Source: Cellulomonas denverensis
Lineage (GTDB): Bacteria; Actinomycetota; Actinomycetes; Actinomycetales; Cellulomonadaceae
Length of the DNA stretch: 64,000 nucleotides
Assembly: GCF_012396125.1 (NCBI RefSeq)
Contig: NZ_JAAXOX010000002.1
Location: forward strand, 434,001 to 498,000
Reading direction: 5' to 3'
Shown: one piece after another, positions 16,502 through 25,401 of the stretch
How the letters are laid out: every line of letters starts with the position of its first letter
Numbering within the stretch: position 1 is the first letter of the stretch
Made by a program: the position numbers and the translations under genes
The notes under the pieces: model-generated
What the model was told of the DNA's origin: nothing
The model's database searches: none
Seen by the model: the letters and a program-made list of their open reading frames with translations, nothing else

Positions 16502-16539
16502 CCCTGCTCCACGATGTCGGGCTCGCCTACGCTGCGAAC

Positions 16540-17166
16540 GTGAACGCTGCTCCTCGTGGTTACCACGAAGACCCCGCCATCATGTTCCTGCACCGGAGCA
16601 TCGGCGGGTACATCACGATGTTCTCCGAGATGACCGCCTCCATGCGACAGCAGATCGGCGCGTATCTGGCACCGGTCGACGTCGAGTTCCCGATCTCTGA
16701 CCGTTTGCTCGATGTCCTGTTCGCGTCGATGACGGCCAAGCCGATCGTCGATGCGTTCTTCTCGCTCTCGACCGAGGTTGGCAAACTCGATGCCGATGAG
16801 GCGGCGATCCGGAACCAGCTTCGACGGCGGGTCAACGAGCATCTTGCGTTCCGGAACGACCTCGCCCACGCGGAGTGGAGCATCGGCTGGCAGGACGCCG
16901 ACACCGGGGAGAGGCTCCCTCCTGCCGCGTTGAGGATCAAGAGTTCTGAGGGCGTCCCCCGGCTTCAGGACGTCGGCATCTCGTCACAGGTCATCGGCTC
17001 GCACATCGATGAGGTCAACCAGCTTCGGCGACTCGTCATGGTGTTCGGGCGCTGCTGCCGGGCTCGGCAGCGCGGCCACGATGTCCGGCTGTTCGACCTA
17101 CTTGCAGTCGGGCCGGAGGGGATGCCAGTCGAAGGCTCCGCCGAGCCAGGTGACTCCACAAGCTAG
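16540..17166 (+). CDS. HEPN-motif protein of unknown specificity
   Basis: A 208-residue helical protein from GTG 16540 (VNAAPRGYHED). TACGCT ends six bases before the GTG, which fits a leaderless start; no Shine-Dalgarno sequence is present. Residues 105-110 read RNDLAH, an exact R-x4-H HEPN ribonuclease motif, placed between long helices (RNQLRRRVNEHLAF before it). HEPN proteins cut RNA and serve as toxins or abortive-infection effectors. The rest of the protein shows no other motif. It lies alone between the ART-like pair and a resolvase gene. Confidence in the HEPN reading is moderate because the motif is short. Confidence 0.55.
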   Translation: MNAAPRGYHEDPAIMFLHRSIGGYITMFSEMTASMRQQIGAYLAPVDVEFPISDRLLDVLFASMTAKPIVDAFFSLSTEVGKLDADEAAIRNQLRRRVNEHLAFRNDLAHAEWSIGWQDADTGERLPPAALRIKSSEGVPRLQDVGISSQVIGSHIDEVNQLRRLVMVFGRCCRARQRGHDVRLFDLLAVGPEGMPVEGSAEPGDSTS

Positions 17167-17330
17167 ATTCGTTGGCTCGACGCGAGCAAGTGCTCAGCCA
17201 CCGGCCGACCAACACATACTCGGCGCGGTCGAGCGCGCGTCCGTCGATCGCGAAGCGCTCGCGATGGCGTCGTCGGCCGATGCGAACTGCGGCAGCGATA
17301 AGCTGCCAGCACAGTTAAGGAAGCTCCCCT

Positions 17331-17513
17331 ACGGCCGACCAGGCGTTCGAAGCCCGAACGGCTCATCTGGACAGGATCGCGTCGCTCAGCCTCGAACACG
17401 AACTCTGGGCGCTCGCCCGAATCTCCGAGCCTACAGCCCCGCTCTCAGAGCTAGGAGTCGCCGGCGTCACCCCAGAACCCGGTGCCGCCCCAGCGGCGGG
17501 TGGGGGCAACTGA
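17331..17513 (+). CDS. Small coding frame with apparent ACG start
   Basis: A 60-codon frame (ACG start; TADQAFEARTAHLDRIASL ... PGAAPAAGGGN) with convincing coding bias. It contains no ATG, GTG or TTG, and a TAA lies only 15 bases upstream in frame. TAAGGAAG, a good ribosome site, ends 8 bases before the ACG. Either ACG is used as a rare start or an ATG was mutated and the gene is dying. The protein would be a helix followed by a Pro/Gly/Ala tail. Function unknown. Confidence 0.4.
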   Translation, partial: TADQAFEARTAHLDRIASLSLEHELWALARISEPTAPLSELGVAGVTPEPGAAPAAGGGN

Positions 17514-17616
17514 GCGCGGAACGCGCACGTACGTCAGCGACGTCTTCGCACTTCTCACCGTGCTCGATGGCCGGCTTGAGGCATGTCACCGTGCGTGATC
17601 ACGAGGACACCTGCGC

Positions 17617-18183
17617 TCATAGAGCGCGCTCTCGTTCGATCGCGCGATATAGCGACGACCGTCCCACACCGAGAGTGCGGGCGACGGACACGACGGACTG
17701 TCCCGCGTCGATCAACTGGCGGGCCGCCGCGAGGCGCTCAGCGTCGACCACAACCGGGCGCCCACCCACGCGACCACGTGCCCGCGCCGCCGCGAGACCG
17801 GAAAGAGTCCGCTCAACGAGTACCTCGCGCTCGATCTCCGCCAAAGCGGCGAACAATCCCACAAGCAGTTTCCCCGTTGCTCCGGCGCCGGTGTCGATCC
17901 CCTGGGTAAGCGAGCGGAGGTAGATCTCACGCTGGGCCAGGTCGTCGGCGAGGACGACGAGTCCGCGGATCGTTCGCCCGGCGCGGGAGAGCTCAGTCAT
18001 CACGATCGTGTCGTCGGCGCGCGCGTACGCGAGCAACTCGTCCCACTGCGGGCGAGACATTGCCTTCCCGCTCACGCCGTGGTCGACCCAGATGCGGTCG
18101 CACCCGGCGGTCTCGAGGGCGTCGACCTGCCGTTGCGGGTCCTGGTCGCGGGTGGACACCCGCGCGTAGCCGAGAAGCGCCAC
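17617..18183 (-). CDS. Serine resolvase/DNA invertase, Hin family
   Basis: A 188-residue small serine recombinase: catalytic domain about 1-135 with Ser10 in YARVSTRDQ, VDHGVSGK, a long dimer helix ending in AEIEREVLVERT, and a C-terminal helix-turn-helix of the Hin/Gin type (about 140-185, GRPVVVDAERLAAARQLIDAGQSVVSVARTLGVGRSSLYR). All motifs and the length are normal, so it is probably active. Such enzymes invert or resolve DNA segments in transposons and plasmids. No paired inversion sites were seen near it. An earlier independent insertion within the island is likely. Confidence 0.9.
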   Translation of the reverse strand: MALLGYARVSTRDQDPQRQVDALETAGCDRIWVDHGVSGKAMSRPQWDELLAYARADDTIVMTELSRAGRTIRGLVVLADDLAQREIYLRSLTQGIDTGAGATGKLLVGLFAALAEIEREVLVERTLSGLAAARARGRVGGRPVVVDAERLAAARQLIDAGQSVVSVARTLGVGRSSLYRAIERERAL

Positions 18184-18391
18184 CGGTCACCTCCATTGCA
18201 CCGGTCGTTCGCCGGCGCTCAGCGATCGGTGTACCGCAATCGGCCCGTCCGAGTCCCGCAAACGGTGAGGTCGACCCATCCGGGTCAGTTTCTAGTCGGT
18301 CACGAGTTCCGGGACACGTACTGACGCTTGATCATCCGACGGAGGGGCGAGTCGAGCGGCTGTCACGACATCGGTCGTTTGTGGGAACGCA

Positions 18392-18434
18392 GTGTCGGAC
18401 CCCCGCCCTACCGTCGTTGGTGTCAGACCCCCGC
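18392..18434. repeat. Tandem 15-bp direct repeat upstream of small gene
   Basis: GTGTCGGACCCCCGC at 18392-18406 recurs as GTGTCAGACCCCCGC at 18420-18434, one mismatch, 28 bp apart. The pair lies directly upstream of the ribosome site of the 38-residue protein and could be a regulator binding site. Confidence 0.45.
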
Positions 18435-18447
18435 GAGGAGGGAGGTG

Positions 18448-18564
18448 ATGACTATGGGGAAGCCGTCGAAGGCCGCGCTGTCGAAGGCCGGGTCGACGCT
18501 CGCGTCGAGCGGCTCGAGCAAGGGCGCGAAGTCGAAGGCCGGCTCTACGCTCGGCAAGGGCTGA
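18448..18564 (+). CDS. Small Lys/Ser/Gly-rich conserved-type protein
   Basis: A 38-residue basic protein beginning MTMGKPSKAALSKAGSTL, preceded by GAGGAGGGAGGTG. KAGSTL occurs twice, at about 13-18 and 30-35. Short proteins with repeated K-A/S-G-x-x-L segments and a Ser/Lys linker are widespread in bacteria and often found in mobile regions; their role is unknown. The strong ribosome site argues that it is expressed, probably with the CoiA-like gene that follows. Confidence 0.6.
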   Translation: MTMGKPSKAALSKAGSTLASSGSSKGAKSKAGSTLGKG

Positions 18565-18665
18565 TCGGTGGCGGTGGGCTGCGTGCAGAGGCCACGGTCC
18601 ACCGCCACCCCTCCTCGCCGACGTCTCGGCTCACGACGACCGTCGAGCGTGCCGATGCAGTTCCC

Positions 18666-19847
18666 GTGCCACTCAGCGCGTTGTTCGAGGGCGTCGTGCT
18701 CGACGCCACACGGGACGATCTCGCGCCTGGGATCGAGTGGGTCAACGTCCACCGTGCGCGACCGCGACTCGCACTCCGATGCCCCGCCTGCGGCGCCGGC
18801 GTCCATGCGAAGGTCTCGCCAGCGCCGAGGCGCATGCGCTACTTCGCGCACGACGCTCTCGACAGCAACTGCGCGCTCAGCGGTGAATCACTTGCCCACA
18901 GACTCCTGAAGGTCGAGCTCGCGCACGCGATCCGAGCCGCCGGTTGGGACGCCCAGCTCGAAGTCCCGGGCGAAGGCTGGCGTGCTGACGTGCTCGCGAG
19001 CCACCCGGCGTCGTCGCGGCGGATGGCATGGGAGGCGCAGCTCTCGGGGCAGACTCCCGATGAGACCGTCGAGCGCACCGCGAACCCAAACCGAGCAGGC
19101 GTCGCGGTCTGCTGGGTTAGCGACAAGCGTGCCTCCTGGCTCGGGAGCGCGCCTGGTGTGCGCATCCAGCGCGACGACGACGGCCTGCGCGTCGTCGAGG
19201 GGCATGCTCGCCTCCAGGCGTTCTGGTGCATGAACACCAAGAGGTGCGACGACTTCGTCTTTGGGCATGGCGGCGGGCCGTGCGACGGTCACGGGAGGTG
19301 GTCAACACCCGACTCGATCCTGCTATCGACCTTCGTCGGGTACGTGCTGCGAGGGCAGGTTCGCCCACACCACGCCAGGGTCCAGCGGAGGGACGAGATT
19401 GGACCTTGGGTGTGGACGACGCCCGCTTACCTTCAGCTCGCCGCCGAGCTGTCCAGAGCGCAGGACCGACGTGACGTTTGGCGGCGCCGTCAGGATGAAC
19501 TTCGCGACGAGCACGAGCGGAACATCCTGGCGCTGCTCGATCGGCAAGAACAGCTCCGGCGGCCAGTCACCGACTGGATGCTCCGTGAACGTGGCAAGCA
19601 AGTCGTCGTCGCCGACAAGGAGCGCAGCCCTCGGTGGGCGATGGGCGTGCCGGTGCACTTCGGTCAAGAGGTCCTGGGGGTCATCTCTCCGGTCGCGAGC
19701 AGAGTCGATGACGTGGCACACCGGCTCGCGGGGGTGACGCTCTTCGCACAGTCGAACGCAGAACGCGACCGCATCGTCAGCGCAACGAGACGTCGACTGG
19801 AGGTAGTCGTCCTGCCGCCCGGGGGCTCCACCCCGAAGCCCGTGTGA
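18666..19847 (+). CDS. CoiA-like nuclease-domain protein
   Basis: A 393-residue protein; GTG 18666 gives VPLSALFEG, the usual beginning of actinobacterial CoiA-like proteins, though no ribosome site is evident. It has a zinc-type CPAC (39-42), RYFAHD (58-63), the ESxxH helix (74-78) and a nuclease core RADVL (106-110) with Asp108 followed by WEAQ (122-125), an E-x-Q variant of the PD-(D/E)xK active site. A Cys cluster (FWCMNTKRC ... GGPC) lies in the second half, then a long charged helix. CoiA-type proteins are linked to DNA uptake, but island copies are more likely DNA-processing or defence enzymes. Confidence 0.75.
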   Translation: MPLSALFEGVVLDATRDDLAPGIEWVNVHRARPRLALRCPACGAGVHAKVSPAPRRMRYFAHDALDSNCALSGESLAHRLLKVELAHAIRAAGWDAQLEVPGEGWRADVLASHPASSRRMAWEAQLSGQTPDETVERTANPNRAGVAVCWVSDKRASWLGSAPGVRIQRDDDGLRVVEGHARLQAFWCMNTKRCDDFVFGHGGGPCDGHGRWSTPDSILLSTFVGYVLRGQVRPHHARVQRRDEIGPWVWTTPAYLQLAAELSRAQDRRDVWRRRQDELRDEHERNILALLDRQEQLRRPVTDWMLRERGKQVVVADKERSPRWAMGVPVHFGQEVLGVISPVASRVDDVAHRLAGVTLFAQSNAERDRIVSATRRRLEVVVLPPGGSTPKPV

Positions 19848-19998
19848 AGGGGCATTTACGCGGGTTCCACTGGCAGGTCGAGCAGAACGTCACGTCTCGG
19901 CGACCTCCGTGCCCGGAGTGCTGACGCGTCGGCACCGGAGCGCAATGCCATCGGGTCGGCAAGCGTGCCGTCCCCGCTTGGGGACGGGTTGTGGGTCC

Positions 19999-20075
19999 GG
20001 GTGGGGGTGTCACCGGTGTCACCCCCCCGGGGGGTGTCATGGGTGACAGGAGGGGGTGTCGCCCGCGTCGGGAGG
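19999..20075. repeat. Cluster of GGTGTCACC repeats
   Basis: GGTGTCACC occurs twice head to tail at 20006-20023, followed by GGTGTCAT, GGGTGACAGG and GGGGTGTCGCC within 55 bp. The half-site GGTGTCACC also forms the palindrome at 38397-38416 beside the right edge of the island. Such iteron-like clusters occur at replication or regulatory sites of integrative elements. The surrounding 19,848-20,270 holds no convincing gene. Confidence 0.5.
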
Positions 20076-20258
20076 GGGACTCGGCCGTTTGCGACACGGT
20101 CAACCGTGATCACCCTCGGAGGCGGCCCGCGGAAGCGGTGACGGCGGAACCAGGGAGGACCCCCGAGGCAGATCACGTGCTCGTGCTCCAGGTGCGACGG
20201 GCGCCTCAGGAGTGAACTCTGCAGGGCACCTGATGCTCTCCACCGAGCGGCAGACCAC

Positions 20259-20264
20259 TACTCT
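20259..20264 (+). promoter_or_regulatory. Candidate leaderless -10 hexamer for GNAT gene
   Basis: TACTCT lies six bases before the ACG at 20271, the same spacing seen for TAGCCT before the ATG at 25402 and TAGCGT before 39321. It supports initiation at the ACG codon. Confidence 0.35.
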
Positions 20265-20270
20265 CCCGGC

Positions 20271-21026
20271 ACGACAGTCACCGTCCGTTTCGGAGAGCCG
20301 ACCGATGCTGCCGTCCTTGCCGACTACGAGCGCAGGTTCTTCCCGGCACGTGACGGTGAGCGCGTGTATTCGGACCCAAGGCTCGCCATCCCGATGCTGA
20401 CCGAGAGCGTCGCCGCACCGCGACACGCGTACACCTTGGTAGCGGTCGATGAGAAGACTCAGGACACGATCGGTTTCGCCGCTACGCGGCCGTACTCGCT
20501 ACCCGGGATCGACGTCACCGACGCCGCACACATGAACCTGCAGTACCTGGCGGTGGACCCCTCACATCGTCGTCGCGGCGTTGCGAGCGCGCTCGTGGCA
20601 GAGGTCGAACGCATGGCTCTCGCTGACCGTCAGAACGTCGTGCTCGCGCATGCACCGGATGATGCGGTCGCTTTCTACCGCAAGATCGGCTGGGAGGTTG
20701 TCCCAGAGGGTTTCGGCTACGGGTGGCTTCCGTACGCGTCGCACCTCCTCGCGGACATCGCCGACCCCGATGAGGGCTTCCCACACATGGCCGCGAAGGT
20801 GTTGAGGCCGCGCGCCGTCCGGCACGCCTTCCACTTCCCGATCGTTCAGGACCGGCCGATGCTCGATGCCGGCGCCGAGCTCCTGCGGATCATCGAATCC
20901 GGGACGATCGACATCCGGGACTTGGATCCAGTCACGCGAGAGACTCTCGAGATCGCGCGTCGCGGTCCTGCGCCCCGCCAGCTGCTCGACTTCGTCGACG
21001 CAGTGGCACGGCGATCCGGCCGGTGA
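20271..21026 (+). CDS. GNAT acetyltransferase, apparent ACG start
   Basis: A 251-residue protein if read from ACG 20271. The first ATG/GTG-class start in frame, GTG 20364, would remove the first strand and helix of the fold (VTVRFGEPTDAAVLADYERRF), which read as real coding sequence and fit the GNAT N-terminus. The acetyl-CoA site is clear: NLQYLAVDPSHRRRGVASAL with R-R-R-G-V-A, and the late strand AVAFYRKIGWEV. An ~85-residue C-terminal extension is of unknown role. GNAT enzymes acetylate small molecules, tRNA or proteins. The missing normal start is odd and could mean decay. It stands alone between a repeat region and a pseudogene area. Confidence 0.7.
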   Translation, partial: TTVTVRFGEPTDAAVLADYERRFFPARDGERVYSDPRLAIPMLTESVAAPRHAYTLVAVDEKTQDTIGFAATRPYSLPGIDVTDAAHMNLQYLAVDPSHRRRGVASALVAEVERMALADRQNVVLAHAPDDAVAFYRKIGWEVVPEGFGYGWLPYASHLLADIADPDEGFPHMAAKVLRPRAVRHAFHFPIVQDRPMLDAGAELLRIIESGTIDIRDLDPVTRETLEIARRGPAPRQLLDFVDAVARRSGR

Positions 21027-21327
21027 CGGGGATCAGTCGACGCCCTGGTCCGAACACGGAACCTGCTCCCGCGGGCAGGCGGCGCCAGACATCACCGGCG
21101 CCGTTCGAGACGTCCTTCGGTGAGTACGTCGCGATAGCGACCGTGCTCAGGTGTTCCCGGGGCTACTCAGGTGTACGCCCGCAAGTAATCGAGCACCTAC
21201 CGGCCGAGCGGGGCGAGGGTCCACTCGTTGTCCTCCTTCGACCCTCCGAAGTCGAGACCCTGAGACCAGCTCTGCGGCTACCCGCGCCAGCCGCGACGCA
21301 CGCCACGAGCACACCGCGCAGCACCTC
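21027..21327. other. Gap without recognisable gene
   Basis: About 300 bases. No frame has a ribosome site, coding bias and a recognisable protein together. Confidence 0.35.
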
Positions 21328-21599
21328 TCACCCATGCCCGGGACGGCCACGCGCAGCTGATGAAGTGTCAGGCCGCCGTGACCAGGCTAGATCTGGTCCC
21401 CGAGCAGTTCGCGGACTCAGAATCCGCGCCTGGAGCAGCGCATCGGGCACGTCCAGCTCGTTCAGAACGCCCTGGTTTGTCGACTCACCGACGACCGCGC
21501 CGAGCATCATCGCCCGCTCGTTCCCGTGGTGAGTCGTAAGAACGTCGAGCGCGGCGTAGAACCGGGGGGCACCTTCAGGAGGTCCGCTGCTCGCTTCAC
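21328..21599 (-). pseudogene. Small gene broken at a homopolymer, unknown function
   Basis: GTG 21599 with GGAGG directly upstream reads VKRAADLLKVPP, then the frame is lost in a six-G run (21564-21569; C6 on the coding strand). With seven C the frame would continue as RFYAALDVLTTHHGNERAM ... VGESTNQGVLNELDVPDALLQARILSP, which has good coding bias. So one base appears missing: a decayed, phase-variable or mis-sequenced gene of about 90 codons. Helical protein, no family recognised. It lies just downstream of another broken small gene on the same strand. Confidence 0.5.
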
Positions 21600-21602
21600 C
21601 TC

Positions 21603-21850
21603 CTAGTGGAGCAACGCGCTGGCGGCCGTCTCGACTGCGTGCGCGAGGAGCTCCATGCGGGCGCGCGCTTCGTCAGCGACTCAACGCCCGAGCTCGATGC
21701 CGGCGGCCGTCGTGACGCCCGTGAGAAGCAGGATTCCGTGTTCGGCTGCGATCAGGTCGACGGTTGCGACGACGGCCTGGCGTCCCGGCGACCGCGCCGG
21801 TGGGATTCACGTCGATCTGGGCAATGTCCAGCATCTTCGAGCGCATAGAC
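21603..21850 (-). pseudogene. Small gene remnant with in-frame stop
   Basis: On the minus strand the pieces SKMLDIAQIDVNPTGAVAG, then in a shifted frame AVVATVDLIAAEHGILLLTG, then TTAAGIELGR, a TGA (21681-21683), and ARMELLAHAVETAASALLH to a TAG (21603-21605) read as one protein interrupted by a frameshift (about 21775) and a stop. The TAG is followed at once by the ribosome site of the next broken gene, so both formed a two-gene unit. Family unknown. Confidence 0.4.
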
Positions 21851-21960
21851 AACGCGCAGAGCGCGTCAGGAGGCGAGCCGCGCTCGATTGATGCGACTCC
21901 TGGGCCAGTTGCAGCACGGCCGCGGCGTGTTTGGGTCGTGACGGTCGACCCGCGGGCACC

Positions 21961-21966
21961 TAGGGT
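21961..21966 (+). promoter_or_regulatory. Candidate leaderless -10 hexamer (TAGGGT)
   Basis: TAGGGT is seven bases before ATG 21974 and there is no Shine-Dalgarno sequence, so transcription probably begins at or near the start codon. Confidence 0.4.
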
Positions 21967-21973
21967 ATCGCCC

Positions 21974-23068
21974 ATGGGTGTGAGCATCGAGGATCTGCAA
22001 CTCGTGTGGCCGCGGGGTCTATTCGTTCGAGAACTGCAAGCATCGTCGCGTCGAGGCGAAGATCCTTGGGGCGGCGCGACTTACTCGCAGCAGATGCTAG
22101 ACCTCCTCTTCAGCGAGGCGTTCTACGACCAGTCGGGCGCTGAGTGGCTGACCGCTGCACGGCAGTCTGGGGAACTCGAAGCGCTTCTTGCCGAAGTTCG
22201 CGCAGACGCGTCGCGTGTTCCCTTCTTTACGCGCCCTGTCTTGTACCGGGACCGGAAGGGTCGCGCGCCGGCATTCACCGAGAAGCCACGGCTGACGTTC
22301 GCCCAGGTGCGCGATAGGCTCGACGAGCTCTTCAGGGAGCTGGACGGTGCTGGGTACTTTGACAGCGCACTTGGAGAAGACTGCGTTGACACGGACAACG
22401 ATCATGGAAAGCGTGGTCGCGACCGCCTCTCAGACCTCATGGGAACCGACGAAGAGTGGCCGCCGAACCTGAGCACCTCAGACGAGGACCATACATACAC
22501 GGTTGTGGAGGCCCTCCATGTTCTGGTCGCTCGCCCTCGAACCCGGAACTATCACAGCTACGGACGAGAGTGGCACTACTCCGATTTCGACAGAGGGGCG
22601 GGCCAGACAGTTTATCGATGGCGGGTGAACGCGCTGCTCGAGCAGACGGACACGCTCTTGCGGATCGACCCTGCAGGTGTGCTCGTGGAGACGACGGGAG
22701 ACCCACGCGACGAGCTGCTGGAGACGCTTGCTGCCGATACGTCCGCGCCCTCACGGGACGCGCTCGCCCATGCGATCGACACATTCCGGCGGCGCGGGGC
22801 CACACGTGCCGACAAGCGGTCCGCCGTCGTTGCGCTGGCCGGGATCCTCGAGACCAATCGCGCACTCCTGAAAGAGAACCTCTTGCGGAAGGACGAAGGG
22901 GCCCTCTTCGAGATCGCCAACACGTACGCGCTCCGTCATCACCGAGCAGACCAACGGCCGGACTATGACGACGCCTACCTCGACTGGATCTTCTGGTGGT
23001 ACCTCGCGACCGTCGCCCTAGTGAAGGAGCTGCTCACGCGGCAGGCTGGAGAAGCACCGCAGCCGTAA
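21974..23068 (+). CDS. Defence-region protein with HEPN-like C-terminus
   Basis: A 364-residue soluble protein with a probable leaderless start at ATG 21974. The N-terminal ~110 residues are mixed and end in a basic strand (PVLYRDRKGRAPAFTEKPRLTF). The last ~70 residues (AGILETNRALLKENLLRKDEG..LFEIANTYALRHHRADQRPDYD) match the pattern of helical tails that close several abortive-infection-type proteins of the AbiJ/HEPN style, with RHH plus D-Y-D as possible active-site residues. A hydrophobic helix (LDWIFWWYLATVALVKELL) ends the protein. I do not recognise the N-terminal domain. Its position just before a SIR2 gene and an MmeI-type gene supports an antiviral role. Confidence 0.5.
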   Translation: MGVSIEDLQLVWPRGLFVRELQASSRRGEDPWGGATYSQQMLDLLFSEAFYDQSGAEWLTAARQSGELEALLAEVRADASRVPFFTRPVLYRDRKGRAPAFTEKPRLTFAQVRDRLDELFRELDGAGYFDSALGEDCVDTDNDHGKRGRDRLSDLMGTDEEWPPNLSTSDEDHTYTVVEALHVLVARPRTRNYHSYGREWHYSDFDRGAGQTVYRWRVNALLEQTDTLLRIDPAGVLVETTGDPRDELLETLAADTSAPSRDALAHAIDTFRRRGATRADKRSAVVALAGILETNRALLKENLLRKDEGALFEIANTYALRHHRADQRPDYDDAYLDWIFWWYLATVALVKELLTRQAGEAPQP

Positions 23069-23273
23069 CGGCACGTCACGTCGCGGGCCCGACCCTGGCG
23101 CCGTTGCCCAGCAGGCCCCCAGCCAGAAACGCCGAACGGCCCCTCGTCGTGGCCACCATTCGGAAGTCGCCGGCTCACCAGGCATCAGTCGAGACCGCAC
23201 AACTCGGTCTGAACACCAAGGACTGCCCTGCTGGCTCTCGCGTCCCTGCTGACATACACGCCAGACTCTGCCC

Positions 23274-25077
23274 ATGGCATCGCCCCTGAGCCCCGCGATC
23301 ATGCTTGCCACGTCGATGCACGCCCAGCCCGGGACCTACGCTGCGCTGCTCGGCTCGGGTGTCTCGCGGGGCGCGGGCCTTCCGACGGGATGGGACATCG
23401 TTACCACCCTCGTCGGGAAGGTCGCTGCGCAGATGACGACGGACGAGGCCGACCACGTGACTGCCGCTTCGGACGACCCCGAGGCGTGGTGGCTGGAGCA
23501 GTTCGGCACCACGCTCGGCTACTCCTCGTTGCTCGGCGAGCTCGCACCAGCCCCCGCGACCCGTCAGGGGATCCTCGAGGGGTTCTTCGAGCGCCCCCTC
23601 GAGCGACGACGACTCCGACTCGCAGGCCATCGAGCCATCCAGGGCGCACCAGGCGGTCGCCCAGCTCGCGAAGCGCGGCACGGTCCGGGTGATCGTCACG
23701 ACGAACTTCGACCGGCTCATGGAACAAGCGCTGTCGGCAGCGGGAGTCTAGCCGCAAGTAGTCTCCCGGCCGGACGCCGTCGCCGGGATGAGGCCGCTCG
23801 CTCACGCGCCGGCCACGGTCATCAAGCTCCACGGCGACTACAAGGACGTCGAGTCGCTAAACACCGCCGAGGAGCTCGCCACCTACCCCGACGCGTGGCG
23901 CACGCTGCTCGCGCAGGTGTTCAACGAGTACGGCCTTGTCATCTCGGGCTGGAGCGCCCAGTGGGACACGGCTCTCGTCCACGCGATCACCAGCGCGCCA
24001 TCGCGCCGGTACCCGCTGTACTGGGATGCGCGCTCGTCGAACGGATCGCGGGCCGCTCAGATCCTCAGCGCTCGCCAGGGCCACCGCCTGCCTGGCTCGG
24101 ACGGCGACGAGACGTTCGTTGCCCTGCTCGACCACCTGGTGACGCTCGACCGCCTGGCCGAGCCGCAGCTGTCCACGGCGCTGGCCGTCGGACGGCTGAA
24201 GCGGTGGCTACCCGACCCGCTGCACCGGATCGACGTCTATGACCTCGTCATGCGTGCGATCCCGCTTGTCGAGGAGGAGATAGCCAGCACTCCCACGTTC
24301 GGGGCGTTCGCCTCACCTGAGGTCGGGCAGGGGGCGGTGGACCGGCTGCCCCAGGCCACAATGCCTCTACTGCACCTGCTCGCCCACGGCGCGTTCCACG
24401 ACGACGGAACCCACGACGCCCTGTGGATCGAGGTCGTACAGAGACTCATGGATGCCCGCACGCTTCCCGCGGGCATCTATGACCCCGCTTCCTGGGGCCT
24501 GCACCACTACCCGGCTGTCGCCGCGTTCTACGTCCTGGGTATCGCGGCTACCGCTCAGCAGCGCGACGAGTTCTTCATCAAGCTCGCAGAGACGCCGACC
24601 TGGAGGTCTCCCCACGGGAGAGATCCGATCCCGGCGGTCCTGGCCCTCCACCCCGGCCGCGTCCTCGACCACCACCAGCTCAACGCCCTGCCCTGGGCGA
24701 CGAGCCAGTCGCAGGGCGGCTGGCGATACCCAGCATCCCACTTGCTGCGCGACGTGCTGCGACCCGCTCTGGTTGACGTGATCCGACCCGGAGCGCTCAC
24801 GATGCTTTTCGACGACATGGAGTACCGCCAGGCAGCGCTCCAGTACATCCGCCCGAAGGAGTCCAGGGAGAACTGGCCCTACGTCGGGGAGTACATCCTC
24901 AGGGGAAGCTGGCGCGACGACGCTCCGGACGTCGAAAAGCGCCTGCAGACGGTCCTCAACTCTGGATCGCAGGGCTCATCCGCGTGGCAGCGCCGGATCG
25001 GCGCTCGCGGCGGCATCGACGACACGCAGCCGCTCGTGGAACTGCGTAGGGAGCTCGCGGCGTTTGGAGGCTTCTAG
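23274..25077 (+). pseudogene. SIR2-domain defence protein, frameshift plus nonsense codon
   Basis: ATG 23274 begins a SIR2 NADase domain with GSGVSRGAGLPTGWD (27-41). Near 23594-23598 a C5 run shifts the frame; with one C fewer it would continue PSSDDDSDSQ and VRVIVTTNFDRLMEQ, the conserved TTNFD. A TAG then interrupts AAGV-PQVVSRPD, where GAG or similar is expected (23749-23751). The domain resumes with VIKLHGDYKD (catalytic His region) and LVISGWSAQWDTALV, followed by a ~300-residue helical C-terminus. Intact SIR2 defence proteins deplete NAD+ during phage attack. With two lesions this gene looks inactive. Confidence 0.8.
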
Positions 25078-25401
25078 CGAGTTCGACCAGCGCCGAACGG
25101 CACACCCCGGTACGTCGCAGCCTTCTGTCTTTGAGCCGGCTGCAATCCGGCAGGTGCGGTGCTATGGCTGCGTTCGAAACCGTGATCGCACTCCTGCGCT
25201 GAACTGCGGAAACATTGAGGGCGACCCCGGTGGAGTAGACCAGGGTCGCCCTCAGGCCGCTGTCTCAACGGTCCCGTACCGGACGATCACGCGTCCGGAA
25301 GTTCTGGGCCAGTCTACGCGGTATGCACTGCACCGCCGCCATCTGGGCGGCAGCGGCGTGACCAGCCACGGGCGACACGCTCACGCCGATAGCCTTGTGC
25401 C
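25078..25401. other. Intergenic region with stem-loop
   Basis: No gene is visible. GAGGGCGACCC (25217-25227) and GGGTCGCCCTC (25243-25253) form a perfect 11-bp stem with a 15-base loop. It has no U run but could end transcription from the SIR2 gene. The promoter of the next gene lies at the right end. Confidence 0.5.
25390..25395 (+). promoter_or_regulatory. Candidate leaderless -10 hexamer (TAGCCT)
   Basis: TAGCCT lies six bases before ATG 25402 of the MmeI-type gene; there is no ribosome site, so a leaderless message is likely. Confidence 0.45.

Noticed and set aside
20212..20400. Short + strand frame before the GNAT gene
   Set aside because: Overlaps the better-supported GNAT N-terminus in another frame and lacks coding bias.
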